From: Methylococcales bacterium
Lineage (GTDB): Bacteria > Pseudomonadota > Gammaproteobacteria > Methylococcales > Methylomonadaceae
Length of the DNA: 47,306 bases
Direction: 5' to 3'
Assembly (NCBI GenBank): GCA_028707085.1
Contig: JAQTUW010000021.1
Coordinates: forward strand, 1-47,306
The notes below the pieces were generated by a model. That model was given only the letters and a program-made list of their open reading frames with translations, had not been told where the DNA came from and did not search any database. Made by a program: the position numbers and the translations under genes. The stretch's first letter is position 1. Each line of letters begins with the position of its first letter. Shown here one piece after another: positions 1 through 8,285 of the stretch.

Positions 1-188
1 ATAAAGCGGTGGCTTTCGTTGCAGACGGCAATCGGCGGCTTTAAATCCGGCAGCCCTTCCAGACGCAGGAGAGTCTCCTGAATCATGGTTTTGCCGGAAA
101 CCAGCGGTAAAAACTGCTTGGGATATTGACTGCGGGATAAAGGCCAGAGTCTGGTTCCGGCGCCTCCCGATAAAATGACAGGGATCAT
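1..188 (-). CDS. Mannose-1-phosphate guanylyltransferase, N-terminal fragment (runs off the left edge)
   Basis: The first 62 codons of a sugar-nucleotide pyrophosphorylase read leftward out of the window from an ATG at 188. The N-terminus MIPVILSGGAGTRLWPLSR is the nucleotide-binding signature of the AlgA/ManC/CpsB family, followed by YPKQFLPL and TMIQETLLRL, also typical. These enzymes make GDP-mannose from GTP and mannose-1-phosphate; many carry a C-terminal phosphomannose isomerase domain, which cannot be seen here. The gene lies 58 bp downstream of the exosortase gene on the same strand, so it is probably cotranscribed and feeds exopolysaccharide synthesis. Family assignment is firm; whether the protein is mono- or bifunctional is unknown. 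Confidence 0.9.
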   Translation of the reverse strand, partial: MIPVILSGGAGTRLWPLSRSQYPKQFLPLVSGKTMIQETLLRLEGLPDLKPPIAVCNESHRF

Positions 189-246
189 TTACGGTTTCCT
201 TTTGGCTGATTTTGACTGGATCATAATAAAGTAACACCCTTGCTGC

Positions 247-1755
247 TTATGCGCCGCAACAAGCCGCGGCGAATTTCTGCAGGATTCCGGCAGTTTCCTC
301 ACGGGAAACCGGCGTAGTCTCTGCGTAAAGCACCATCTGCAATTCGGCCGAGGTATCGCCGGACAGACGTTTGAGCAATTGCAGCAACTTGGCCACATAA
401 CCGCTGGTAGTATTGACAGACCCCAGCCGGTACCAGCGGTAGACCAGCAGTTCACGCCCGCCGTCGCCAAGTATCGACTCATCGAAATCCAGTCGCCCGC
501 CATTTGCCAGCGCTGCCGACACCCTGCCGGTTTTCAGGATCCGCCACATGCCATCCCTGCTGGTTAACAGGGTGTTTAGAGAATTGACCAACTCCCCCTG
601 AGCTTCAGCGCCGAAATTACCGGCGTACAGGCCGACGATGGCGGCGCCGTCGCTAAAGAATTGCCTGTCGTAATTGACGACACCCTTGAAATCCGGCCGC
701 CATCCCCAGTCCGGGGCGTTGACCGCCTGCCAGCGGCTGTCGGGCGCCTGGGTAAACTGCGCCGGAATATCGACATGCGCTCCCTGCCGGGCCGCCAGCC
801 AGCCAGAGATTGCCGGCCAGATCAGCAGACAGGCCAGCAGAGCCAGCACGATGCCGCTGAAAAACGGATATGCGCCGCCTTGTTGCGCCTGCAATTCGCT
901 TTCTGGTTCGGCCACTGCGACGTAGGGCGGATCCTGCCAGAACGAACCGATATAAAACAGCAGCAGCATCACCACGCCGAAAAACACCCAGCCGTAAATC
1001 AGGTGATCGACGCCGGTAGCCAGTTTCATATCGCTTAAATGGCCTATCATGACTATCATATAGCCGCGCAGACCGTTCGCCAGAATCGGCAGCAGAATGG
1101 CGACCAGCATGAACAGCAGCCGCTTTTTATAACTGGTATAGTTCAGATACATATAAACCAGCCCCAGGGTGATGGAGGCTATCAGGTAGCGGATGCCGCT
1201 ACAGGCGTCCACCACCGACCAGTTGCCGGTGGTCAGGCTGAAATGCAGGCCTTCGCGATAAACGCTGATGCCGGTCAACCTGAGCAGGCCTACCACAAAG
1301 GTTGCGGTAAACTCCATCAGCGACGGTACAAAGTCTTCGCCGAAAGGCACCATCAGAAACAGAAACAGAATGGGAAACAGCATGCTATTGGTGGCTTTGT
1401 TCCCCAGTATCGTCCAGATCGAGCAAACCAGAATGCCAACCACGGCCCATTGCTGCACGACCAGCACATGCACCAGATCGGCCGCCATCCACAGAAAACC
1501 GCAACCGAACACAAACAACAGCCCGGGCAGGCTCAGCGCCGGGTGGAGATGACGGTAATTCTCCCGCCGCGACCAGATCAGCCATAGGCTGATCGGTATG
1601 ACCAGAAAACCGTGAGTATAGGTTTCGGAACGAATCCAGATATCCACGATGGATTTCCAGCTTTCCCAAAACAGCACAATTGTCGCCAGAGTGATAAACG
1701 CCAAACCGCCGATCGGCTGGCGCCACTGCCTGGGCAACACCGGAACCTCATACAT
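247..1755 (-). CDS. xrtA: Exosortase A fused to an EpsI domain
   Basis: A 502-residue polytopic inner-membrane protein. The first ~275 residues are the exosortase: many hydrophobic helices and the three family catalytic residues, Cys185 (VVDACSGIRY), Arg230 (NGLRGYMIV) and His251 (DHLIYGW). After another membrane segment (~294-312) comes a periplasmic EpsI/DUF3485 domain (~320-480). Exosortases are sortase-like transpeptidases that cleave the C-terminal PEP-CTERM anchor of exported proteins; the class A enzyme is usually encoded in exopolysaccharide clusters, which fits the downstream GDP-mannose gene. The ATG has a strong AGGAGA ribosome site 7 bases upstream. A candidate substrate is encoded at 29048-29935 in this same window. 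Confidence 0.93.
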   Translation of the reverse strand: MYEVPVLPRQWRQPIGGLAFITLATIVLFWESWKSIVDIWIRSETYTHGFLVIPISLWLIWSRRENYRHLHPALSLPGLLFVFGCGFLWMAADLVHVLVVQQWAVVGILVCSIWTILGNKATNSMLFPILFLFLMVPFGEDFVPSLMEFTATFVVGLLRLTGISVYREGLHFSLTTGNWSVVDACSGIRYLIASITLGLVYMYLNYTSYKKRLLFMLVAILLPILANGLRGYMIVMIGHLSDMKLATGVDHLIYGWVFFGVVMLLLFYIGSFWQDPPYVAVAEPESELQAQQGGAYPFFSGIVLALLACLLIWPAISGWLAARQGAHVDIPAQFTQAPDSRWQAVNAPDWGWRPDFKGVVNYDRQFFSDGAAIVGLYAGNFGAEAQGELVNSLNTLLTSRDGMWRILKTGRVSAALANGGRLDFDESILGDGGRELLVYRWYRLGSVNTTSGYVAKLLQLLKRLSGDTSAELQMVLYAETTPVSREETAGILQKFAAACCGA

Positions 1756-2087
1756 TCTGTCTCTCCTGTTGCTGCGCGCCTATTGCTTGAACGCTACATG
1801 TTTCTAATTCTTCGTCCTACATTGTAAACCGGATTCCGATTTTTATTGGTATGGCCGAATATTTTAAATCCTGGAATAACTTCTGTCATACCGGCAACTC
1901 ATTTTAAATGATAACCTGTTCAAACTTGATCCAACAACCGAAATGGCATGCCTGCAAACCCCATTCCGGCCGCTACGCCTGCGGACAGCCGGATTACTTG
2001 AAATTAGGCCGCCGGATGTAATGGAGTTGTCATAAATCAAGCTGAAAATATAGCCACCCTGTATGAACCATCATCACACCTTAGCTT
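1756..2087. other. Intergenic region between divergent xrtA and the LpxH-like gene
   Basis: About 330 bp separating divergently transcribed genes, so it should hold promoters for both. It is AT-rich near 1800-1920 and GC-rich near 1945-2015. I see no ORF with a ribosome site, no RNA gene and no convincing hairpin. A TGGCATGCCTGCAA stretch near 1944 resembles a sigma-54 site but its GG-to-GC spacing is 7 rather than 10. Confidence 0.6.
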
Positions 2088-2867
2088 ATGAATACCCATC
2101 TTTACAGAACCATCTGGATTTCCGACCTGCACATAGGCTCCACGCAATGCCAGGCCGACACCCTGCTGGATTTTTTAAAACATAACGACAGTGAAAAACT
2201 TTATCTGGTGGGCGACATCATCGATTTCTGGTCGCTGTCAAAAAAAATGTACTGGCCGCAGGATCACAACACCATTATCCAGAAAATCCTGCGCAAGGCT
2301 CGCCACGGCACCCAGATCATCTATATTCCGGGCAATCACGACGAAAACATCCGCGACTACGACAACTATGTTTTCGGCGGCATCGTCGTCAAAAAATCCG
2401 ATGTCCACACCACGCTGTCGGGCAAGCGTCTGCTGATCGTGCACGGCGATGAATACGACACCATCGCAAAACACCATAAATGGATGGCCAAACTCGGCAG
2501 CGTCGGTTACGACTTCCTGATAGAACTCAACCGGATTTTGCGCATCACCCGGCAGATTTTCGGCATCCGCTCAAACTTTTCGCTGGCGGCCTTTATCAAA
2601 TTCAAGGTCAAAAACGTGGTGCAGTTTATTTCCGATTACGAAGTCAGCATCGTCAACAGCCTGAAGCACGGCAATCTGGACGGGGTGATCTGCGGCCATA
2701 TCCACCATGCTGAAATCAAGGAAATCGATAGTTTTCAATATATCAATACCGGCGACTTCGTTGAAAGCTGCACGGCCATCGTCGAACATCAGGACGGCAG
2801 ACTGGAGCTGATAAACTGGGTCAAGCAGGAAGCCCGGGAAATTGCCAGACCTGCGCCGGCCCATTGA
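2088..2867 (+). CDS. UDP-2,3-diacylglucosamine diphosphatase-like metallophosphoesterase (LpxH family)
   Basis: A 259-residue calcineurin-like phosphoesterase. All metal-binding motifs are present in order: ISDLHIG (residues ~11-17), GDIIDFW (~42-48), IPGNHDE (~80-86), VHGDEYD (~118-124) and CGHIHHAEI (~202-210). This motif set matches COG2908, which includes LpxH, the enzyme that hydrolyses UDP-2,3-diacylglucosamine to lipid X in lipid A synthesis; E. coli LpxH is 240 residues. The WSLSKKMYWPQ segment and the long helical insert (~125-190) are more like the second, LpxH-like branch, so the lipid A step is likely but not certain. No strong Shine-Dalgarno precedes the ATG. The gene stands alone, convergent with epmA. 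Confidence 0.8.
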   Translation: MNTHLYRTIWISDLHIGSTQCQADTLLDFLKHNDSEKLYLVGDIIDFWSLSKKMYWPQDHNTIIQKILRKARHGTQIIYIPGNHDENIRDYDNYVFGGIVVKKSDVHTTLSGKRLLIVHGDEYDTIAKHHKWMAKLGSVGYDFLIELNRILRITRQIFGIRSNFSLAAFIKFKVKNVVQFISDYEVSIVNSLKHGNLDGVICGHIHHAEIKEIDSFQYINTGDFVESCTAIVEHQDGRLELINWVKQEAREIARPAPAH

Positions 2868-2910
2868 TCCTGCCGCAGCAAGGCGGGACAACGGGCCAGA
2901 CAATCCGCTT

Positions 2911-3888
2911 TCAGGCGTTGGCGACCGGAAACGCCAGCACGCCGCCTATCTCCGCCACGCCTGCCGCTAACATCAGCACTCTGTCCAGGCCGATCGCCAC
3001 GCCGCTGCAAGCCGGCAAGCCAGCCTGCAATGCCGCCAGAAATAGACCGTCCTTTTCCACATCCGCCAGGCCCTGCCGCCGGCGGCAGGCTATTTCCGCA
3101 TCAAACCGGCTTTCCTGCTCCAGCGCATCCGCCAGTTCAAAAAAACCGTTGCCGAGTTCGATGCCGTTGATAAAAACTTCAAACCGTTCGGCAAGTCGGG
3201 GATCGCGGCTATTGATACGCGCCAGAGACGGCTGTATAGCCGGATAGTCATGCACCAGATAAATCAGGTTGCCGGCCATGGCCGGCTGTACGCAGTGACT
3301 GAAGATAAAATCCAGCCATAATCCCGGCTCATCGCCACATAGATCAGCTGCTTCGGCAAAACCGCTTTCCCGTGCATATCGCCGGTAATCGGCAAGCCCG
3401 AACTGCAGGGCATCCAGGCCGGTAGTTTCCAGGAACAACTGCCGGTAACCGACCGGCCGGACAGCCAGTTCGCCGCAAGCCGGCGCCAGCAAAGTCTGCA
3501 GCAGCAGAGCAACTTCGGCCATCAGCGCCGGTAGTTCATAGCCGACCCGGTACCATTCCAGCAGGGTGAATTCCGGATTGTGCAGCCGTCCGCTTTCGCC
3601 GTTTCTGAACGCCTTGCAAATTTGATAAATGCTGCCGCTGCCGGCCGCCAGCAGCCGCTTCATGGCGAACTCCGGCGAAGTCTGCAGGAATAGCGTACGC
3701 CGATAGGGCGCGGCATGGTAAGCCGTGGTGAAAAAATCCAGTTGCGGATCGGTGCCTGTGGCCCGACAAAGCAGCGGGGTTTCCACCTCCAGAACCTGCC
3801 GGTCGGCAAAAAACCGCCGGGTCTCCGCCAGCAATTGCGCCCTGATGCGCAATTGCTGCAAGCCGCAGGCAGGACGCCAGTCGGCCAC
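2911..3888 (-). CDS. epmA: EF-P (R)-beta-lysine ligase
   Basis: 325 residues, the same length as E. coli EpmA (GenX/PoxA/YjeA). It is a truncated class II lysyl-tRNA synthetase with catalytic core but no anticodon-binding domain: class II motif 2 is FRNGESGRLHNPEFTLLEW (~92-110) and motif 3 is GVAIGLDRVLML near the C-terminus. EpmA activates (R)-beta-lysine with ATP and attaches it to a conserved lysine of elongation factor P. The start is GTG at 3888, whose G overlaps the TAG stop of efp (TAGTG), so the two are translationally coupled. With efp upstream and epmB divergent next door, the pathway context is unambiguous. Confidence 0.95.
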   Translation of the reverse strand: MADWRPACGLQQLRIRAQLLAETRRFFADRQVLEVETPLLCRATGTDPQLDFFTTAYHAAPYRRTLFLQTSPEFAMKRLLAAGSGSIYQICKAFRNGESGRLHNPEFTLLEWYRVGYELPALMAEVALLLQTLLAPACGELAVRPVGYRQLFLETTGLDALQFGLADYRRYARESGFAEAADLCGDEPGLWLDFIFSHCVQPAMAGNLIYLVHDYPAIQPSLARINSRDPRLAERFEVFINGIELGNGFFELADALEQESRFDAEIACRRRQGLADVEKDGLFLAALQAGLPACSGVAIGLDRVLMLAAGVAEIGGVLAFPVANA

Positions 3889-4457
3889 TAGTCTTTTACG
3901 CGCGAGACATATTCGCCCACCCGGGTATCGACCTTGATCACTTCGCCTATCTGTATAAACAGCGGCACCCTGACCACCGCCCCGGTCTCCAGGGTAGCGG
4001 GTTTACCGCCGCCGCCGGAGGTATCGCCCTTCAGGCCGGGATCGGTTTCAGTAATGGCCAGTTCCACGAAATTGGGCGGCGTGATCGACAAAGGCGCATC
4101 GTTCCACAAGGTCATGGTGCAGATATCCTGTTCTTTCAGCCATTTGATGGCTTCGGCCACTGCATTTTTATCGGCCTGATACTGTTCAAAGGTCTCCGGC
4201 ACCATAAAATGCCAGAACTCGCCGTCACTGTATAGATATTGCATTTCCACATCAATGACATCGGCGCTTTCAACGGTATCGCCGGATTTAAAAGTCCGCT
4301 CGATGACGCGACCGGTTTTAAGGTTTCTGATTTTGACGCGATTGAACGCCTGGCCTTTGCCCGGTTTGACGAACTCGTTTTCTATAATGGAGCAGGGGTC
4401 GTTGTCGAGCATGATCTTCAGGCCGCCCTTAAACTCATTGGTGCTGTAAATTGCCAT
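3888..4457 (-). CDS. efp: Elongation factor P
   Basis: 189 residues (E. coli EF-P is 188). EF-P binds between the P and E sites of stalled ribosomes and relieves arrest at polyproline stretches. The N-terminal KOW-like domain contains [10 protein letters not shown]; counting from the chosen start, the modified lysine of the PGKGQ loop is Lys34, as in E. coli, so this EF-P is expected to be beta-lysylated by the neighbouring EpmA/EpmB. Two OB-like domains follow (~65-189). The start is the ATG at 4457, preceded by GAGGAAAAA; an in-frame start 18 bp further up would add six non-conserved residues (MFHEEK). No EpmC hydroxylase gene is visible here. Confidence 0.96.
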   Translation of the reverse strand: MAIYSTNEFKGGLKIMLDNDPCSIIENEFVKPGKGQAFNRVKIRNLKTGRVIERTFKSGDTVESADVIDVEMQYLYSDGEFWHFMVPETFEQYQADKNAVAEAIKWLKEQDICTMTLWNDAPLSITPPNFVELAITETDPGLKGDTSGGGGKPATLETGAVVRVPLFIQIGEVIKVDTRVGEYVSRVKD

Positions 4458-4529
4458 TTTTTCCTCATGAAACAAACAATAATTATGGGATTATAATGGA
4501 AATAATTGAATTTAACATCCGGAGTCCTA
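4458..4529. promoter_or_regulatory. Divergent promoter region of efp and epmB
   Basis: Only 72 bp separate the two ribosome-binding starts. On the + strand a consensus -10 TATAAT lies at 4492-4497, predicting transcription from about 4504; there is no good -35. On the minus strand CATAAT with TTCAAT 17 bases upstream is a possible efp promoter. The + strand start point argues for the epmB TTG at 4530, because a start at 4506 would leave no leader. Confidence 0.4.
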
Positions 4530-5534
4530 TTGGATAGCGAAGTTTCAGCCTGGCAACGCGCGCTTGCCGAGGCATTTACCAGTGTCGATAGCCTGTGCCG
4601 ATACCTTGACATTAAGGCGGACAGCCTGCCGCTGAATATCGATTGCCAGGATTTTCCGTTACGGGTACCCAAAGGATATGCTGACTGCATGCAGCCTGGA
4701 AACCCCCGCGATCCCCTGCTGAGACAAGTTTTACCTGTATTGGACGAACTAAAAGTCTATCCCGGTTACAGCGCCGATCCTGTCGGCGATTTACAAGCCG
4801 TCGCCACGCCAGGCGTCATCCATAAATATCAAGGCCGGGTTTTGATGATCGTCACCGGGGCTTGCGCCATCCATTGCCGTTATTGTTTCAGACGCAACTT
4901 CCCCTATGGCGAATTGCAACTCGGCAGTCAAAAAATACAGCAGGCGGTCGCCTATATCGCCGGTCATAGCGATATTAGCGAGGTGATCTTAAGCGGCGGC
5001 GACCCCTTGTTATTGAGCGACGACAGACTGAACAAGCTGCTTGGGCGGCTAGCCCGCATTCCGCATGTTAAGCGCCTGCGCATTCACAGTCGAGTGCCGG
5101 TGGTATTGCCATCGCGGATTACGGCTACCCTGCTGGAAAACCTGGACTCGACAGGCAAACAGATCGTGCTGGTCATACACGCCAATCATGCCAACGAGTT
5201 GAGCGCCGAAGTCGGACGGGCCTGCGAGCGCATGCGACAAAGCCGTATTACGCTGCTAAACCAGAGTGTGCTGCTGAAAGGCGTCAACGATGACGCCGCA
5301 AGCCTTTGCACACTGAGCGAGCGACTGTTCGCCATAGGCGTTCTACCTTATTATCTGCATCTGCTCGACCACGCCAGCGGTACCGGGCATTTTGCCGTCG
5401 CCGAACGACAGGCGCTGGGCATCTACCGGCACATGCGGGAAAATCTGCCCGGCTATCTATTGCCGCGGCTGGTCAGGGAACAGGCCGGAGCAGCCTACAA
5501 GCTGCCGCTGTTCGAGCCGGATGCCGGCCTTTAG
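4530..5534 (+). CDS. epmB: EF-P beta-lysylation protein EpmB (lysine 2,3-aminomutase family)
   Basis: 334 residues from a TTG start at 4530, chosen because GGAG lies 5 bases upstream and the likely transcription start is near 4504; another in-frame TTG at 4506 would add eight residues. EpmB is a radical-SAM, PLP-dependent aminomutase that converts (S)-alpha-lysine to (R)-beta-lysine for transfer by EpmA. The cluster motif CxxxCxxC is visible as CAIHCRYC (~residues 110-117), followed by SGGDPLL, the glycine-rich SAM-binding element. A lysine near the C-terminus (AYKLPLF) is at the position expected for the PLP Schiff base. Divergent from efp-epmA; the three form a complete EF-P modification unit. 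Confidence 0.94.
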   Translation: MDSEVSAWQRALAEAFTSVDSLCRYLDIKADSLPLNIDCQDFPLRVPKGYADCMQPGNPRDPLLRQVLPVLDELKVYPGYSADPVGDLQAVATPGVIHKYQGRVLMIVTGACAIHCRYCFRRNFPYGELQLGSQKIQQAVAYIAGHSDISEVILSGGDPLLLSDDRLNKLLGRLARIPHVKRLRIHSRVPVVLPSRITATLLENLDSTGKQIVLVIHANHANELSAEVGRACERMRQSRITLLNQSVLLKGVNDDAASLCTLSERLFAIGVLPYYLHLLDHASGTGHFAVAERQALGIYRHMRENLPGYLLPRLVREQAGAAYKLPLFEPDAGL

Positions 5535-5572
5535 CAGGGGGGGGTGGTTGTTTCGGGATCGGGTAGAGACCG

Positions 5573-5610
5573 CTCCTGCATGCCGCGCCGGAAGACGCGG
5601 CATGCAGGAG
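5573..5610. terminator. Perfect 15-bp inverted repeat between convergent genes
   Basis: CTCCTGCATGCCGCG at 5573-5587 is exactly complementary to 5596-5610, with an 8-base loop (CCGGAAGA). It sits 38 bp after the epmB stop and 29 bp before the stop of the minus-strand beta-helix gene, so a bidirectional transcription stop is the natural reading. Neither side has a T-tract, so it is not a canonical intrinsic terminator; a repetitive palindromic element is the alternative. Confidence 0.6.
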
Positions 5611-5638
5611 GGTTTAAGGGGGAAAGGCTATTTAAGAC

Positions 5639-7729
5639 TTATTGATCCTCGGCTCCGAAAGGCAGATACTGGAAGCTGCCGCTGGTGATGATCTGCCGCA
5701 GCAGGCCGGTTTGCGCCTCATGGGAATAGGCGGGCGTGCCGGCTTGTACTATATCGTAGGAAAGGGCCGGATTGCTAAACGAAAAATCCGGTTTGATTTC
5801 GCTGAACGCCGTGGTTTCCTGGGTATCGCCCCGGTAACTTTGGGCAGCCGAAGCATTGGGGCATAGACCGACGAAAGCGTTGTTGCTGACCACTGTGCTG
5901 GGCACGACATCGCCGGACGGGGTGGACAACACATAGCCGCTGGTGCCCGGCACTACGCCATTCCAGAAGAAGAAAGGCCAGATGGGGTGATAACCGTCAT
6001 AGGTGGCGGCAAAAGCCATGAAGGTGTTGTTTTCAATGTCGACGCTCTGAACTCTGTTGTCGGCGCCTTCAACCGCGAAGGTTATCATGGCCCCATTCGA
6101 ACCGAGGCCGGATGCATTCTTGACCAGTACATTGTTGCGCATGGTCAATTGGCCGCCATTAGGCACGTCCAGCAGATAATTTTCCGCCTGGGCATAATCG
6201 CCGCCCTGCGGCAGGCCGCCCTGAAAATAATTGCCTTCCATGATGGTGACCTGGGCTCTGGATTTGAAAAGATGACCGTAGTAAGCATCGTGCGACCAGG
6301 AATTGGTCATATGCACGGTAAAGTTCGGGTCAACGGCGCTGGCATTGATATAGGCATTATGCCTTGGCCCATACCAGCCGCCGTTTTCATACAGCTCGAT
6401 CTGATCCAGGGTCAGCGTGCCGGTATTATTGGGCGTGGAAAAAATGCCGTTGGTGCCGCCGGTATTGCCGGAAGCCTGTTCGAAGCCGTGTATCCGCATC
6501 TGCCTGAGGGTGATATCCGTGCCGCCGTTGACATAGACCGCCGACATGCCGCCAAAGCCGATATTGGTATCGGCGGCCAGATCGATATTTTCAATCACGA
6601 TATTAGTGCTATTGGTATCCGCCGTGCCGCCGCCGAAAATATAGATCGGCGCCTGAGCTGAGGTAAAATCCCATAAAATAGCGATTGGATCAAGAATAAC
6701 CGGCCGAATACCGTTTACCGTAACACCCTGAATGGTTATATTTGCCGGCACAGTACCGGTATCGGTGTAATTGGCCAGCATGGGGCCGATAAATATATTA
6801 TTCTGATTGCCGGTATAAACCGCAGGATAAACCAGAAAGGTATCGCCATTCTGCCACAGCCGGAAAATATCGATATGGGTCATATGCCCGAATGGCCCGC
6901 AGCCACTGGAGGCGGCCGGTTGCGGATTGAGATAGCCATTGACTTCGTAATTGGGATTACAGGTATTGCCATTGCTGCCGAAACTGCCGTATGTGGCGAT
7001 GACCACCCCATTGCGAACCTGATCGATTCTGGGGGTCAGGTTATCGGCGGCTGTCGCGGCCCGTGGCTGCTGAATGGTGTTATTCGGATCCCATGTCCAT
7101 TGCGCAGGATAACTCTGGGCATTGCTGCAAAGCTGGGCCTGCTCGGCCTGAGCGGCATTGGAGGTGTAGGAGCCTGTCGGCACGACAAAACCCTGGGCCT
7201 GTTGCTGGAATCCGGTACATTGCGTGGTCTGGCCGCCGTTGACGCCGCTGCAGGTCCAGTTCCAGGTATCGGTGCCGGTTACGGCGGAGGGCGAACCGAT
7301 ACTGCATAACGCCGTGGCCGGCGCAGAGCTGGTCGGCGCATTGCCGGCCGGCCCGCAAACCCCATCCTGCTTCAGATTGGCGGCGCAATAGGCCGTGGCG
7401 CCCCCGCTCTGGCCCAGACAGCTCCAGCTCCAGGGCCCCGAGCCGCTGTCGGTTCCCAGCGCGCCGGTATTGCAGACGGCGGCGGAAACAGCGCCGTAGA
7501 TGGTCCACGGCGCTGCATAGTAGCTGCCGCCGTTGGCGTAACCGCATACCGCATTGACCGGCGTGGTATTGGTAATGGGCGATGGCGGCAGCGGTGAAGC
7601 CAGCGCGGCGGAATCCGCAATCAGATGCAGACCCATTGCCAGAACTGTGAATTTCAAGGCGCTCGCAAGCTTCACGCCGTCCGGCAGGGTTCCATACTTG
7701 AAGCATGATATATTTTTTGTACTGTACAT
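5639..7729 (-). CDS. Secreted beta-helix protein with two N-terminal Cys/Trp-rich repeats
   Basis: 696 residues, start ATG 7729 with AGGAG six bases upstream. The N-terminus is a long signal peptide (hydrophobic ~25-45, ending near AALAS). Residues ~60-118 and ~122-173 are two related modules of the form CG-(x)n-C-(x)n-WxWxCxGxxGGxxxxC, probably disulfide-bonded. The rest (~200-690) is rich in Asn, Gly and Asp with repeating short beta strands such as NIVIENIDL, ITLRQMRIHGF, LTMRNNVLV and VDIENNTFM, the pattern of a right-handed parallel beta-helix (pectin-lyase fold). Such proteins often bind or cleave polysaccharide, but no catalytic set is evident, so no activity is assigned. There is no PEP-CTERM tail. 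It is divergent from the sigma-54 activator. Confidence 0.8.
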   Translation of the reverse strand: MYSTKNISCFKYGTLPDGVKLASALKFTVLAMGLHLIADSAALASPLPPSPITNTTPVNAVCGYANGGSYYAAPWTIYGAVSAAVCNTGALGTDSGSGPWSWSCLGQSGGATAYCAANLKQDGVCGPAGNAPTSSAPATALCSIGSPSAVTGTDTWNWTCSGVNGGQTTQCTGFQQQAQGFVVPTGSYTSNAAQAEQAQLCSNAQSYPAQWTWDPNNTIQQPRAATAADNLTPRIDQVRNGVVIATYGSFGSNGNTCNPNYEVNGYLNPQPAASSGCGPFGHMTHIDIFRLWQNGDTFLVYPAVYTGNQNNIFIGPMLANYTDTGTVPANITIQGVTVNGIRPVILDPIAILWDFTSAQAPIYIFGGGTADTNSTNIVIENIDLAADTNIGFGGMSAVYVNGGTDITLRQMRIHGFEQASGNTGGTNGIFSTPNNTGTLTLDQIELYENGGWYGPRHNAYINASAVDPNFTVHMTNSWSHDAYYGHLFKSRAQVTIMEGNYFQGGLPQGGDYAQAENYLLDVPNGGQLTMRNNVLVKNASGLGSNGAMITFAVEGADNRVQSVDIENNTFMAFAATYDGYHPIWPFFFWNGVVPGTSGYVLSTPSGDVVPSTVVSNNAFVGLCPNASAAQSYRGDTQETTAFSEIKPDFSFSNPALSYDIVQAGTPAYSHEAQTGLLRQIITSGSFQYLPFGAEDQ

Positions 7730-8060
7730 AACTATCTCCTAATTGGGTAATAGATCACTAAAGTTACTCCCTAAAGCTGCACTAACAAACAATACTTCTA
7801 TACTACTTTGTAGCTACTGCATTATTGCGGTAATTACGGTTATTTTTCAATTGCCTCCACCAAGAAAAACCTTGTTGCTCATGTTGTGTTATCCAGCCAC
7901 GTTTTTATGACATGGTAATGGCCGCATCCTGTAAAAATACCATAAACGCCAACTATTTTACACGTTAAACCTAACAGGTTACAGTATTGTGAAAAAAGGG
8001 TATAATCAGAAATTATCCCAAATAGCCTTTATACTATTAGTGGATAATGATTTGCCTGTT

Positions 8061-8074
8061 TTGATCAACATCAA
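8061..8074. promoter_or_regulatory. FNR/ANR-type binding site
   Basis: TTGATCAACATCAA matches the FNR consensus TTGAT-N4-ATCAA at all ten defined positions. For a leftward promoter with its -10 near 8028-8039 the site centre would lie at about -40 to -46, where a class II FNR activator site belongs. For the rightward promoter at 8161 it would be near -105. FNR proteins sense oxygen through an iron-sulfur cluster, so oxygen-limited control of one or both flanking genes is suggested but not shown. Confidence 0.5.
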
Positions 8075-8099
8075 ACTATTATCGAAAAATTTCGTCGCC

Positions 8100-8131
8100 T
8101 GCCGGCTCCGGCCGGCCGCCGGCCGCCGGCA
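8100..8131. repeat. Nested GC-only palindrome
   Basis: TGCCGGC at 8100-8106 pairs with GCCGGCA at 8125-8131, and inside it GGCCGGC (8110-8116) pairs with GCCGGCC (8118-8124) around a single base. Only a TCC bulge interrupts the symmetry. It lies just upstream of the -35 of the activator promoter and could form a cruciform or act as a transcription barrier. Confidence 0.6.
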
Positions 8132-8136
8132 ACCGC

Positions 8137-8166
8137 TTTACCTGCCCGGCCAAGCCCCGTTATAAT
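8137..8166 (+). promoter_or_regulatory. Sigma-70-like promoter of the sigma-54 activator gene
   Basis: -35 TTTACC (8137-8142), an 18-base spacer and a consensus -10 TATAAT (8161-8166). Transcription would begin near 8173 and give a leader of about 113 nt before the ATG at 8286. Confidence 0.5.
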
Positions 8167-8285
8167 AGCGCCGATAGTAGACACCCACGCACATCCGCCG
8201 CCGTGCTTCGGACTGTCTGCCTGGATTGTCTTTCCGTGCCCTTTCAGGCAGAACGGCATGTATCAAAGTTTTCGAGGGTTTTCAG

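Larger units (their letters stand above)
7730..8285. other. Regulatory intergenic region between the beta-helix gene and the sigma-54 activator
   Basis: 556 bp between divergent genes, with no ORF. It is AT-rich from 7730 to 8090 and then abruptly GC-rich. It contains a perfect FNR-type box (8061-8074), a GC-only palindrome (8100-8131), a sigma-70-like promoter toward the activator (8137-8166) and a second rightward candidate (GTTACA 7978-7983, 17-base spacer, TATAAT 8001-8006). On the minus strand TATAAA-like elements at about 8028-8039 could serve the beta-helix gene, which would then have a leader of roughly 290 nt. Confidence 0.55.

Noticed and set aside
1944-1960. Sigma-54 promoter upstream of the LpxH-like gene
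   Set aside because: TGGC and TGCA are present but the GG-to-GC spacing is 7 bases, not the required 10.
5987-6661. 224-codon open frame on the + strand
   Set aside because: Antisense to the beta-helix gene, with no start signal or recognisable domain.
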